A stretch of DNA of 64,000 nt from Micromonospora rhizosphaerae (GTDB lineage: Bacteria > Actinomycetota > Actinomycetes > Mycobacteriales > Micromonosporaceae), in assembly GCF_900091465.1 (NCBI RefSeq), contig NZ_FMHV01000002.1, positions 992,001 through 1,056,000 on the forward strand. The letters are read 5' to 3'. The notes under the pieces were generated by a model, which worked only from the letters and a program-made list of their open reading frames with translations, was not told where the DNA came from and ran no database searches. Of the stretch, positions 28,032 through 36,652 are shown in pieces (position 1 is the first letter of the stretch; each line of letters begins with the position of its first letter). The translations under genes and the position numbers were made by a program.

Positions 28032-30908
28032 CTACTTGCCGGCCGGCTTCAGGCAGAGCACCCGGTCGGCCCCGCCTCCCGGCAGCACCACGTGCGGCTG
28101 GGTCGGGTCGGCGCACTTCTCCTTGGCGTCGACCCGGGAGACCACGGTGAAGGCACCCTGCTCGCCGCAGTTGGCGGCCACCGCGCCCCCGCCGGACTGC
28201 TTGACGCACGAGCCCACGGCCGGGTCGAACCCGGCCGGCTTGTCGTCGCCGCCGACCTTGCCGAGCAGCGCCAGCAGGCCGAGCGGAACCGCCAGGATCA
28301 GCACCGCTGTGATCAGCACGGCGGCCAGCACCCGGCCGTTGCGCACCTTCGGCGTCGGGGCCTCGGTCGCCGGCTCGGACTCGGGCTTGAACGCGTCGAA
28401 CCGGCCCTGGTCCGGGTCGGCGCCGGGGCCTGGCTGCCAGGCCGGGGGCGCCTGCTGGGGCGGCGGCGGGAAGGCGGGCGGGAAAGCGCCCTGGGCCTGC
28501 TCGTTCATCGCCGGCCCGTGGCCCGGCGCGGCGTTCACCGACGCGCGCCCACCGGCCGGGCCGGCGAACGGGCCGCCGGGACCACCCGGGTTGGCGAACG
28601 GGTCGCCGGGGCCGGCGAACGGGTCGCCCGGACCAGCCTGGCCGGCGAACGGGTCACCCGGACCGCCGAACGGTTCGGCCGGACGGTCGCCGCTGTGCGG
28701 GTGCACGCCGTTGACCGGGCGGTTGTTGCCGGCCGGGTTCATGAAGGAGGGCACGCCGGTCGGGAAGGGGGGCGGGCCCGCGGGCGACGACGGCGGGGCG
28801 GACGGCACCGGCGGCGCCTCGAAGGCGTTCGGCGGCGGCGGACGGTCGTGGTCGTCGAAGCGGGGCTGCCCGCCATGCTCGTCGAAGCGCGGGCCCTGCT
28901 CCGGGTAGCCGTTCGGGCCGCTCTGCTCGGGGGCGTCCTCCGGCTCCGGCCGGGTCGGCCGGCCGTAGACCCGGGGCTGCGGGGCCGGCGCGCCGGCGGG
29001 CAGGGGCTGGTCCGCCGGAGGCGTCACCCGGCTGGCCAGCGGCACCGCGGCGCTTGCGGAGACGCTCCCGGCCGCGCCGGCCTCCGCCGAGGGTACGGCG
29101 GCCCGGGCGGCGACCCCGGACTCCGGGGACGTACGCGGCGCAGGCACCACCGGCCCGGCCGGCGCCTGCGGCTCCTCGGGCGAGGGCCCGGCCCATCCGG
29201 GAACGCCCGACTGCTCCGACTGGTGCGCCTGCGGCTCCCGGCCGACCGGCTCGGCGTGCCCCTCGGCGGGCGAAGAGAACTGGGCCGGTGGCGCGTAGTC
29301 GGCCGGCGGCGAGGCGGCCAGGCTGGCGCCCGGCACCCGCTGCTCCTGCGGCGGCAGTGGCATGGCGTTGGCCGGCGAGATTCCCGGACCCGGCGCCGGC
29401 TGGTAGACCGGCGGCTCCTCGGCGCGGCCCGGCTCCCAGCCGTTCGACTGCGGCTGGGCGGGCTCCGCCTCGGCGGCCCGGCCCCACGCCTCGCCGGGGG
29501 CCCAGGGTTCGGCGTCCGGGATCGCGGGGCGGTCACCGACGGTCCACTGTGGCGGGCTGTCCTGGTTGGCGCCCCAGGCCGGCGTGCCATCCGGGGACGG
29601 CACCGACGCGCTCGCCCGGGCTGATGCCGGCTCGGGCGGCGTCCAGCCGGCGGCCTCCGGCCGGTCGCCCGGCGCCGACACGGATGCCGCGCCCCAGGCG
29701 CCGGCCTGCGCCGGCTCCTCGGCCGCCGCCCAGTCCTGGCGGGGTCGGTCGTCGTGCTGCTGCGGTACGGCGGCGGCGCCGCTCCACCCGCGGGCCGGAG
29801 CCTGATCGTCCTGCCCGGCCCAGGCCGGCTGCTGCGGATCCTCGCCCCGCGCCGCGGCCCGACCGGCGGTCCAGCCCCCAGAGCGGTCCGGGTCGTCGTG
29901 CTGCGCGGTCGCACCAGCTTCCCAGCCGCCGGATCGGACGGATTCGTCCTGCTGCGCGCCGGCGGTCCAGCCGCCCGAGCGGGCCGGGTCGTCCTGCTGG
30001 GCCGACGTGCCGGCGGTCCAGCCGCCCGAGCGGGCCGGGTCGTCCGGCGTGGACCAGGTGTCGTGCGGCGGCCCGGCCGGCGTGGGCACCTGCGCGGCGC
30101 CGCGGGCGGTCGACTCGCCGGGCGCCCACGCGGGCGCGGACTGCTCGCCCGCCCAGGCCGGGTGATCGTCCTGCCGCTGGGCGGCGGCCCCGACGGCCCA
30201 GCCACCCGGGCGGTCGTCCTGCGGCGCACCGGCCGGGTTCCAGCCGCCGGACCGGGCGGGATCGTCGTCCTGCTGCGGTGCTGGCGCGGCGGTCCAGCCG
30301 CCGGAGCGGGCCGGGTCGTCGTGCCCGGCGGGCGTCGGCACCTGGGCCGCGCCGTGGGCGCTCGGCTCACCGGCCTGCGCCCAGGCCGGCTGCTCTCCCT
30401 GCGGTGCGGCACCGGGCGCGGGGGCGGCGGCCCAGGCGGGGCCCGCCTGCTCGGGCGGGGTCGCCCACGCCGGCGGGGACTGTTCTCCCTGCGGGGCGCC
30501 GGACGCGGGCGCGGCCGGCCAGGCGGGACCCGCCTGCTCCGGGGTCGCCCAGGCGGGCTGGGTCGAGCCGGCCGGCGGGGCCCAGGCACCCGGTTCGTCC
30601 TGCTGCGGCGCCTGGCCCGCGGCCCAGGTGGCGGCCGGCGGCTGACCGCTCGGCGGACCCCAGGCCGGGGCGGGCGGCTGGTTCTCCTGCGCGGCCCAGG
30701 CGGGGGCGGGTGCCTGGTCGTCCGGTGCGGCCCAGGCGGGGGCCGGCTGGCTCGGCCGACCGGCGGGCGGGGCCCAGCCGAGGTCGGGGGCGCCGGGGTA
30801 CCCGTTGTCCTGCTGCGCCGGGCGGTCGCCGTACGGCGCCGGTCCGCCGGCGCCCGGCGACACCTCGCCCGGCTCCTGGCCGTGGCGGTGCGGGGCCTCG
30901 GACGTCAT
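28032..30908 (-). CDS. Giant Pro/Ala/Trp-rich repeat protein with LppU/SCO3897-like extracellular domain
   Basis: A 958-residue protein. Residues 1-870 are low-complexity Pro/Ala/Gly with Trp at regular intervals: PAPAWAAPDD-type units, at least five DDPARSGGW-like units (about 205-400), then GPGDPFAGP-type repeats (about 800-840). A transmembrane helix VLAAVLITAVLILAVPLGLL (about 887-906) precedes a ~65-residue outside domain (VGSCVKQSGGGAVAANCGEQ, then FTVVSRVDAKEKCADPTQPH) with Cys pairs, as in the LppU/SCO3897 family. The long cytoplasmic tail should be disordered. ATG 30908 has a GGAGGAGG ribosome-binding site; the longer frame to 31061 has none. Function unknown. Confidence 0.8.
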   Translation of the reverse strand: MTSEAPHRHGQEPGEVSPGAGGPAPYGDRPAQQDNGYPGAPDLGWAPPAGRPSQPAPAWAAPDDQAPAPAWAAQENQPPAPAWGPPSGQPPAATWAAGQAPQQDEPGAWAPPAGSTQPAWATPEQAGPAWPAAPASGAPQGEQSPPAWATPPEQAGPAWAAAPAPGAAPQGEQPAWAQAGEPSAHGAAQVPTPAGHDDPARSGGWTAAPAPQQDDDPARSGGWNPAGAPQDDRPGGWAVGAAAQRQDDHPAWAGEQSAPAWAPGESTARGAAQVPTPAGPPHDTWSTPDDPARSGGWTAGTSAQQDDPARSGGWTAGAQQDESVRSGGWEAGATAQHDDPDRSGGWTAGRAAARGEDPQQPAWAGQDDQAPARGWSGAAAVPQQHDDRPRQDWAAAEEPAQAGAWGAASVSAPGDRPEAAGWTPPEPASARASASVPSPDGTPAWGANQDSPPQWTVGDRPAIPDAEPWAPGEAWGRAAEAEPAQPQSNGWEPGRAEEPPVYQPAPGPGISPANAMPLPPQEQRVPGASLAASPPADYAPPAQFSSPAEGHAEPVGREPQAHQSEQSGVPGWAGPSPEEPQAPAGPVVPAPRTSPESGVAARAAVPSAEAGAAGSVSASAAVPLASRVTPPADQPLPAGAPAPQPRVYGRPTRPEPEDAPEQSGPNGYPEQGPRFDEHGGQPRFDDHDRPPPPNAFEAPPVPSAPPSSPAGPPPFPTGVPSFMNPAGNNRPVNGVHPHSGDRPAEPFGGPGDPFAGQAGPGDPFAGPGDPFANPGGPGGPFAGPAGGRASVNAAPGHGPAMNEQAQGAFPPAFPPPPQQAPPAWQPGPGADPDQGRFDAFKPESEPATEAPTPKVRNGRVLAAVLITAVLILAVPLGLLALLGKVGGDDKPAGFDPAVGSCVKQSGGGAVAANCGEQGAFTVVSRVDAKEKCADPTQPHVVLPGGGADRVLCLKPAGK

Positions 30909-31058
30909 GGGTGGGCCTCCTCCATCACATGTCGGCCGCCGATGCCGATCGGGACCGTCGGCATGGTTGCCGGCGTCGCCGGGGGTACCGGCCGTGCAGG
31001 CTCCCCGCACCGTATCCGGTGGCCGCCCGGAGGCATCCGGGGAGCATCGGTCGTCACT

Positions 31059-31151
31059 CACCGTTACCGGGCGGTGTCGATCGGCTTCTATCGGCGCGAT
31101 CGGGCCCCGGGGCGGGTGGGTGGCGACCGAGCCCCACCGTACCGGGCGGTG
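31059..31151. repeat. Pair of hairpin-forming repeats upstream of the repeat-protein gene
   Basis: CACCGTTACCGGGCGGTG (31059-31076) and CACCGTACCGGGCGGTG (31135-31151) differ by one base; each can fold CACCG/CGGTG. They lie 151-243 bp upstream of the start at 30908 and could be regulatory; nothing else is seen between 30909 and 31190. Confidence 0.5.
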
Positions 31152-31196
31152 CGGCGGGGTGGAACTCCGGTCTCAATCGACCGGTAACGCCGAAGA

Positions 31197-31219
31197 CCCG
31201 CCCGGCTGAACCGGGCGGG
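31197..31219. terminator. Hairpin terminator of the 45-residue gene
   Basis: CCCGCCCGG (31197-31205) and CCGGGCGGG (31211-31219) around CTGAA; on the minus strand it is followed by TCTTCGG. It lies 38 bp past the stop of the small gene. Confidence 0.7.
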
Positions 31220-31256
31220 CCTTCGAACTGGAGGAGGTGAGGAATGTCGTGGAGCG

Positions 31257-31394
31257 TCAGCTCATGTGACGCTGGGCGATGGCGAGCAGCTCGTCGCGGA
31301 CCGCCGGGGAGTTGGCGGAACGCAGCGCGTGCTCGATGGCGCGGGCGCGGCGGTTGGCGTCGCGGCGGTTGCGAATGCGCTCGATCATGCTCAT
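31257..31394 (-). CDS. Basic 45-residue protein
   Basis: A tiny open frame with all the marks of a gene: Shine-Dalgarno CAGGAGAGAG before ATG 31394, stop at 31257, and a terminator just beyond. The product MSMIERIRNRRDANRRARAI then EHALRSANSPAVRDELLAIA ending QRHMS is very basic in its first half and amphipathic-helical throughout. Upstream (31395-31500) is AT-rich, with CAATAGAGA-like promoter sequence. The family is not recognised by name; a small nucleic-acid-binding or regulatory protein is a guess. Confidence 0.75.
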   Translation of the reverse strand: MSMIERIRNRRDANRRARAIEHALRSANSPAVRDELLAIAQRHMS

Positions 31395-31553
31395 CTGGGT
31401 CTCTCTCCTGGCTATTCGGTTGTCAGCCCCTTGATGTCTCTATTGAACAGCAGAACGCCGCCAACTTCCATCGATTATTAGGTGAGCTGTGACACCTGCC
31501 GAAGAATCGTAGGCCAGGAGCCGCGAGGGCCGAAGTTTTCTTCCCCCAACGGA

Positions 31554-31597
31554 CACGGCCGGTGTGCCGGGCGTTCACCCGTGGCACACCGGCCGTG
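31554..31597. terminator. Hairpin terminator after the E2 gene
   Basis: ACGGCCGGTGTGCC (31555-31568) pairs perfectly with GGCACACCGGCCGT (31583-31596), 14-nt loop. It lies 19 bp beyond the E2 stop and ends the dehydrogenase operon. Confidence 0.75.
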
Positions 31598-31615
31598 GCC
31601 TGGTGACGTGGACCG

Positions 31616-33064
31616 TCAGGTCCAGGCGAGCAGCGCCGCCTCCGGATCGGCCAGGAAGTCTCCGACATCGCGGAGGAACTTCGAGCCGAGCTCACCGTCG
31701 ATGATCCGGTGATCGAAGGAGAGGCCCAGCGTGGTGACCTGCCGCGGGCGCACCTTGCCCTTGTGCACCCAGGGCATCTCGCGGACCGCGCCGAAGGCCA
31801 GGATCGCCGACTCGCCCGGGGGCAGGATCGGCGTACCGGTGTCGACGCCGAAGACGCCGACGTTGGTGATCGTCAGCGTGCCGCCGGACATGTCGGCCGG
31901 CGAGGTGCGTCCGGCCTTCGCCGTCTGCACCAGGTCGGTCATCGCGTCCGCCAGCTCGCGCAGCGAGAGCCGACCGGCGTCCTTGATGTTCGGCACGATC
32001 AGGCCGCGCTCGGTGGCCGCCGCGATGCCGAGGTTGACGTACTCCTTGACCACGATCTCGTCGCCGGCCCAGGTCGAGTTGACCATCGGGTGGCGCTTGA
32101 CCGCCAGCAGCATCGCCTTGGCGACCAGCAGCAGCGGCGAGACCCGGACGTCCCGCCACTCCCGTCGGTTGCGGAGCCGGTCCAGGGCCTTCATCGCCCG
32201 GGTCACGTCGACGGTCAGGAACTCCGTCACGTGCGGGGCGGTGAACGCCGAGCGGGACATGTTCTCGGCGGTGAGCTTGCGTACCCCCTTGACCGGGATG
32301 CGCTGCTCGCGGTCCGCGCCGAAGCTCGCGGCCGTCGTGGCCGGCGCGGCCACCGTCAGCGGCTCGGCGGCCGTGGTGGTCGCGCTCGCCGCCCGCTGTA
32401 CGTCCTCCCGCGTGATCGAGCCCAGCGGGCCCGAGCCGGTCAGCGTGACCAGGTCGACGCCGAGGTCCTTGGCGAGCTTGCGTACCGGCGGCTTGGCCAG
32501 CACGGGCCCGCCGCCGTTGACCGCCGGTGCGGGCGACACCGGCGCGGCCGGGGCCGGCGCGACCGGAGCCGGGGCCGTGCTGGCCTGGGCCGGCACCGGG
32601 GCGGCGCCCTTGCGCGGTCGACGCTTGGCCGCCGTGGTCCGCGGGCCGTAACCGACCAGCACGGCGGTACGCCCACCCGGGGCGGCACCCCCGATCAGGC
32701 CCGGCTCGACCATGCCCTCCTTCGGCGCGATCTCGACCGCGGCCAGCGAGGCCGCCGACGGGGTCGGCAGGTCCTCGCCGGCCGCCCCGGGCGTCGACGG
32801 CTCGATCGGGCCGGCGTCCGGGTCGGTGTCGATCGCGATGATCGGGGTGCCGACCTCGACGGTGCTCCCCTCCGGGTGGAAGATCGCCTGCACCCGGCCG
32901 GCCCACTTCGCCGGGATCTCGACGGCCGCCTTGGCCGTCTCCACCTCGACGATCGGCTGGTTCAGCTCGATGACGTCGCCCACCTTGACCAGCCAGGCGA
33001 GGATCTCGCCCTCGGTCAGGCCCTCGCCCAGGTCGGGGAGGTTGAACTCCTTGATCCGCGACAT
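31616..33064 (-). CDS. 2-oxoacid dehydrogenase E2 (dihydrolipoyl acyltransferase)
   Basis: A 482-residue E2 core enzyme. The lipoyl domain (4-80) begins KEFNLPDLGEGLTEGEILAW, with the lipoylated Lys in VEVETAKAAVEIP (about residue 45). A Pro/Ala-rich hinge (95-210) leads to the E1/E3-binding domain (KPPVRKLAKDLGVDLVTLTG, then GSITREDVQRA) and the catalytic acyltransferase domain ending GLSFDHRIIDGELGSKFL, with the HxxxDG active site. With the adjacent E1 genes it oxidatively decarboxylates a 2-oxoacid (pyruvate or branched-chain). Only one lipoyl domain is present. Start ATG 33064, 5 bp after the E1b stop. Confidence 0.93.
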   Translation of the reverse strand: MSRIKEFNLPDLGEGLTEGEILAWLVKVGDVIELNQPIVEVETAKAAVEIPAKWAGRVQAIFHPEGSTVEVGTPIIAIDTDPDAGPIEPSTPGAAGEDLPTPSAASLAAVEIAPKEGMVEPGLIGGAAPGGRTAVLVGYGPRTTAAKRRPRKGAAPVPAQASTAPAPVAPAPAAPVSPAPAVNGGGPVLAKPPVRKLAKDLGVDLVTLTGSGPLGSITREDVQRAASATTTAAEPLTVAAPATTAASFGADREQRIPVKGVRKLTAENMSRSAFTAPHVTEFLTVDVTRAMKALDRLRNRREWRDVRVSPLLLVAKAMLLAVKRHPMVNSTWAGDEIVVKEYVNLGIAAATERGLIVPNIKDAGRLSLRELADAMTDLVQTAKAGRTSPADMSGGTLTITNVGVFGVDTGTPILPPGESAILAFGAVREMPWVHKGKVRPRQVTTLGLSFDHRIIDGELGSKFLRDVGDFLADPEAALLAWT

Positions 33065-33069
33065 TCCAC

Positions 33070-34059
33070 TCACCAGCCGAAGGTGCGGTCGACGGCGTCG
33101 AGCACCCGGTCGAGGTCGGGCAGGTACTCCTCCTCCACCCGGGCGGCCGGGTAGGGGGTGTCGAAGCCGGTCACCCGAAGCACCGGGGATTCCAGGGAGT
33201 AGAAGCACTCCTCGGTGATCCGGGCCGCGATCTCGGCGCCGAGACCCAGGTTGCCCGGGGCCTCGTGCACCACCACGCAGCGGCCGGTGCGCTTCACCGA
33301 CTCGTACGCGGTGGTCAGGTCCAGCGGGGAGAGCGAGCGCAGGTCGATGACCTCCAGCTCCCGGCCGTCCTCGGCGGCGGCGGTCGCCGCGTCCAGGCAG
33401 GTCCGCACCATCGGCCCGTACGCCAGCACGGTGGCGTCGGTGCCCGCCCGGGCGACCCGGGCCGAGTGCAGCGGGTACGCCTCCGACAGCGGGGCGTCGA
33501 GCTCGACCTGGCCCTTCTCCCAGTAACGCCGCTTCGGCTCCAGGAAGATGATCGGGTCGTCCGAGGCGATCGCCTGCTGGATCATCGAGTACGCGTCCTG
33601 CGGGTTGGCGCAGCTCACCACCTTCAGACCGGCGGTGTGCGCGAAGTACGCCTCGGGCGACTCGGAGTGGTGCTCGACCGCGCCGATGCCACCGCCGTAC
33701 GGGATCCGGATGACCATCGGGATCCGCACCTTGCCCTGCGAGCGGTAGTGCATCTTCGCCACCTGCGACACGATCTGGTCGTACGCGGGGTAGACGAAGC
33801 CGTCGAACTGGATCTCGCAGACCGGGCGGAAGCCGCGGATGGCCAGGCCGACCGCGGTGCCGATGATGCCGGACTCGGCGAGCGGGGTGTCGATCACCCG
33901 CCGGTCACCGAAGTCCTTCTGCAGCCCGTCGGTGATCCGGAAGACGCCGCCGAGCTTGCCGACGTCCTCGCCCATGATGACGACCTTCGGGTCGTTCTCC
34001 AGGGCCTTGCGCAGGCCGGTGTTGAGGGCCTTGCCGAGGGTGAGGGTCTCCGTGGCCAT
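33070..34059 (-). CDS. 2-oxoacid dehydrogenase E1 beta subunit
   Basis: A 329-residue transketolase-like subunit. MATETLTLGKALNTGLRKAL is the usual N terminus; MGEDVGKLGGVFRITDGLQK, DTPLAESGIIGTAVGLAIRG (with the TPP-activating Glu) and the C-terminal EVIDLRSLSPLDLTTAYESV with GRCVVVHEAPGNLGLGAEIA are diagnostic. It pairs with the alpha subunit encoded just upstream; its ATG overlaps the alpha stop by one base. Sequence resembles branched-chain (BkdB) as much as pyruvate (PdhB) enzymes, so no symbol is given. Confidence 0.94.
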   Translation of the reverse strand: MATETLTLGKALNTGLRKALENDPKVVIMGEDVGKLGGVFRITDGLQKDFGDRRVIDTPLAESGIIGTAVGLAIRGFRPVCEIQFDGFVYPAYDQIVSQVAKMHYRSQGKVRIPMVIRIPYGGGIGAVEHHSESPEAYFAHTAGLKVVSCANPQDAYSMIQQAIASDDPIIFLEPKRRYWEKGQVELDAPLSEAYPLHSARVARAGTDATVLAYGPMVRTCLDAATAAAEDGRELEVIDLRSLSPLDLTTAYESVKRTGRCVVVHEAPGNLGLGAEIAARITEECFYSLESPVLRVTGFDTPYPAARVEEEYLPDLDRVLDAVDRTFGW

Positions 34060-35243
34060 CAGTGCGCGCTCCCCTCGAACGACTCCATGTACTTCGTGAA
34101 CTGCTCGCGCTGCTGGTCGAGCTCCGGGGACCCGTTGGGGTAGACGTGGTCGAACATCGTCGCCGGCTCGGGGTTGGGCATGGCGAGCACCCGCTCGCGC
34201 AGGTGCACCGACTCGGCGCGGGCCTGCTCGTCGACCGAGGCGAAGAAGTCCGCGTCGGCGATCTGCTGCTTCTCCAGGAACGCCTTCATCCGGGCGATCG
34301 GGTCCTTGGCCTGCCAGGCCTCGACCTCGCTGGCGATCCGGTAGCGGGTCGGGTCGTCCGAGGTGGTGTGGGCGCCCATCCGGTAGGTGTACGCCTCGAT
34401 CAGGCTCGGGCCCTGCCCGTACCGCGCGTTGTCCAGCGCGTGCCGGGTCACCGCGTACGACGCGAGCACGTCGTTGCCGTCCACCCGGACGCCCGGGAAG
34501 CCGAAGCCGCCCGCCCGCTGGTAGAGCGGGACCCGGGTCTGCCGCTCCAGCGGCTCGGAGATGGCGTACTGGTTGTTCTGGCAGAAGAACACCAGCGGCG
34601 CGTTGAACACGCTGGCCCAGACGAACGACTCGTTGACGTCGCCCTGGCTGGTGGCACCGTCACCGAAGTAGGCGATCACCGCCTCGCCGTCGTCGCCGCC
34701 GGTCTTGCCGTCCATGGCGACGCCCATGGCGTACCCGGTCGCGTGCAGGGTCTGCGCTCCGATGACGATCGTGTACATGTTGAACTTGAACTCGTTCGGG
34801 TCCCAGCCGCCCTGGTCGACGCCGCGGAACAGGCCCAGCGGCATGATCGGGTCGATGCCGCGGCAGTAGAGGACGCCGTGCTCCCGGTAGGTCGGGAAGG
34901 CCATGTCCTGGGCACGCAGCGCGCGGCCGGAACCGACCTGCGCGGCCTCCTGGCCCAGCAGGCTGGCCCAGAGGCCTAGCTCGCCCTGCCGCTGCAGCGC
35001 GGTCGCCTCGGCGTCGAGCTTGCGCACCAGCACGAGGTCGCGGTAGAGCCCGCGGTACTCCTCGTCGGTGAAGTCGACGCGGTACTCGGTCCCGTCCGGG
35101 CCGGTCGCGCTCTCGATCCGCTCGCCCTCGGGCGTCAGCAGCTGTACGAGTGCCGGGTCGCCGGCGCCCGCCGAGGCGGCTCGCTTGGAACGGGGTGCGG
35201 CCCGCCGGCCGCGGGTGGTGACCCCGGGGTCGCCCTTTGCCAT
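34059..35243 (-). CDS. 2-oxoacid dehydrogenase E1 alpha subunit
   Basis: A 394-residue TPP-binding subunit. After a basic N terminus (1-55), the conserved core reads YRDLVLVRKLDAEATALQRQ, then YREHGVLYCRGIDP and the TPP motif AYFGDGATSQGDVNESFVWA, ending in FFCQNNQYAIS. GAHTTSDDPTRYR is the conserved phosphorylation-loop equivalent. ATG 35243 follows a GGGAGAG Shine-Dalgarno; the longer frame has none. It is first in the operon E1a-E1b-E2; no E3 gene is adjacent. The substrate is probably pyruvate or a branched-chain 2-oxoacid and cannot be decided here. Confidence 0.94.
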   Translation of the reverse strand: MAKGDPGVTTRGRRAAPRSKRAASAGAGDPALVQLLTPEGERIESATGPDGTEYRVDFTDEEYRGLYRDLVLVRKLDAEATALQRQGELGLWASLLGQEAAQVGSGRALRAQDMAFPTYREHGVLYCRGIDPIMPLGLFRGVDQGGWDPNEFKFNMYTIVIGAQTLHATGYAMGVAMDGKTGGDDGEAVIAYFGDGATSQGDVNESFVWASVFNAPLVFFCQNNQYAISEPLERQTRVPLYQRAGGFGFPGVRVDGNDVLASYAVTRHALDNARYGQGPSLIEAYTYRMGAHTTSDDPTRYRIASEVEAWQAKDPIARMKAFLEKQQIADADFFASVDEQARAESVHLRERVLAMPNPEPATMFDHVYPNGSPELDQQREQFTKYMESFEGSAH

Positions 35244-35593
35244 CCGTCTCTCCCTGTCGTGTCTGCGCCGGCGCCGGGGGTGACCCGTGCCGCGCAAATC
35301 GTGCGCCGCCCGGCTGGTGCCGGGCTGGTTCCTGGCGGCCGCGCCTAGCCCCGGTGAGGGTTGCCGCGCGGCGTGAGCCGGATTCTGGGGAACCCGGTTC
35401 GGGAGCGCCGGCGCCGTTCCGCACCTGCCGCCGGGTGCGCGGAGGTGGCGGCTGCGTTGCCGTCGTGCCTGAATGATTGCAGAGGAGGTGAGCGGGCCCA
35501 CAGTACGGCCCTCCGCGTCGGCGACGTTCCGCCTGCTTCGCGACGCATGAGCTTTTTGTCGCTCGAACCTCCGACGGGCGACGGACAACTTGT

Positions 35594-35603
35594 GTGTCGA
35601 CAC
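35594..35603. promoter_or_regulatory. Palindrome in the divergent region before E1 alpha
   Basis: GTGTCGACAC is a perfect 10-bp palindrome within the 413-bp gap 35244-35656 that separates E1 alpha from the divergent Pro-rich gene. The gap contains no gene; several GC-rich inverted repeats are visible but none stands out. Possible operator. Confidence 0.3.
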
Positions 35604-35656
35604 GCTGTGCTGGGTGGTGAACTGAGCGTTACTGGTTCAAGCTGACTGGGGGCCGG

Positions 35657-36556
35657 ATGCGCCTTTTGTCCGGTCGTTGGGTGTCGGAGGCCCGCCGACC
35701 GTCCCTGCCCGCGTCGATGACGAGGAGTCCGCCGGTGTCCGAGCCAGTCGAAGGTCCCGGTGCTCCGCTCCTCGGCCGTTCCCGCACCGTCCCCGGCGGC
35801 TACCGGCGGCTCGTCGGTGCGCACCGCGCCCACGGCCCCGGCGGCCCGAGCCGGGGCTACCTCTTCACCGTGGCGCTGCTCGCCGGCACCGCGTCGATGC
35901 CGATCCTCGCCGCGATCAGCGCCGGGTCGGCCACGATCGGCAGCACCGCGCTGCCGGACAACAGCACGCCGTTCATCCCGACGCCCTCGGTCGGTCCGGT
36001 GGTGATCCCCGCGACCGGCCAGCCGGGGGTGAGCCCGTCCCGGACCTTCACCATCCGACCGACCGTCGCCGGCACCCCGCCGCCGCTGCTCCCGGCCGCC
36101 CGGATCCCGCCGGGCCCGTCCGATCCCGGCTCGGCGCGACGGCCGCAACCGGCCGCCTCGGCGCCCGCGTCCAGCCCTGGGCCGACCCGGGTCGCCGCGT
36201 CACCGACCCCCTCGCCGCGCCCCTCGCCGATGCCCTCCTGGTCGGAGTCGCCGGGACCGGACCGGTCGCCGGGGCCGAGCCGCCCACCCGTCGTACCGGT
36301 GCCCCACCCCTCGCCCACGCCGGCTGCGGGCAGGCTGCTGCAGCGCCCTCCCGCGTCGCCCGCGCCGATCCTCGGCCCGATCCCGACGTCGCCGTTCGTG
36401 CTGCCCAGCCCGTCGCCGCAGCGCCCGGTGCCGGGGACGGAAGGCCGTGGTGCCGGCACGGCCCCGGCGTCGGCGGCCGGCTGGTCCCCCGTAGGGCTCG
36501 GCGACGACAGCCTCATCCGGCTGGTGGTCGGGGTGGTCTACGCCGCGCTGGGCTGA
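35657..36556 (+). CDS. Pro/Ser/Thr-rich membrane-attached hypothetical protein
   Basis: A 299-residue protein with a basic cytoplasmic N terminus (1-66), one hydrophobic helix (YLFTVALLAGTASMPILAAI, about 69-88) and a ~200-residue outside region dominated by Pro, Ser, Thr and Ala (for example SPTPSPRPSPMPSWSESPGP). The last residues LIRLVVGVVYAALG are hydrophobic and could be a second anchor. No family was recognised. It could span the cell wall. The start at 35657 is the first ATG; starts further in (for example 35717) are possible because the first 20 codons show little bias. Confidence 0.65.
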   Translation: MRLLSGRWVSEARRPSLPASMTRSPPVSEPVEGPGAPLLGRSRTVPGGYRRLVGAHRAHGPGGPSRGYLFTVALLAGTASMPILAAISAGSATIGSTALPDNSTPFIPTPSVGPVVIPATGQPGVSPSRTFTIRPTVAGTPPPLLPAARIPPGPSDPGSARRPQPAASAPASSPGPTRVAASPTPSPRPSPMPSWSESPGPDRSPGPSRPPVVPVPHPSPTPAAGRLLQRPPASPAPILGPIPTSPFVLPSPSPQRPVPGTEGRGAGTAPASAAGWSPVGLGDDSLIRLVVGVVYAALG

Positions 36557-36652
36557 GCGCCGGCGTGGAGATCGACCGCCTGGCGTCGAGCTACGGCCGG
36601 CGCCTCATCGGCGTCGCCCCCAGGCCGACTAGCCCTCGTCGAGCGGCGAGGG

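Noticed and set aside
29054..31240. 728-codon plus-strand frame opposite the repeat protein
   Set aside because: Arg/Pro-rich antisense of a low-complexity gene; the opposite strand has the ribosome-binding site, membrane helix and Cys domain.
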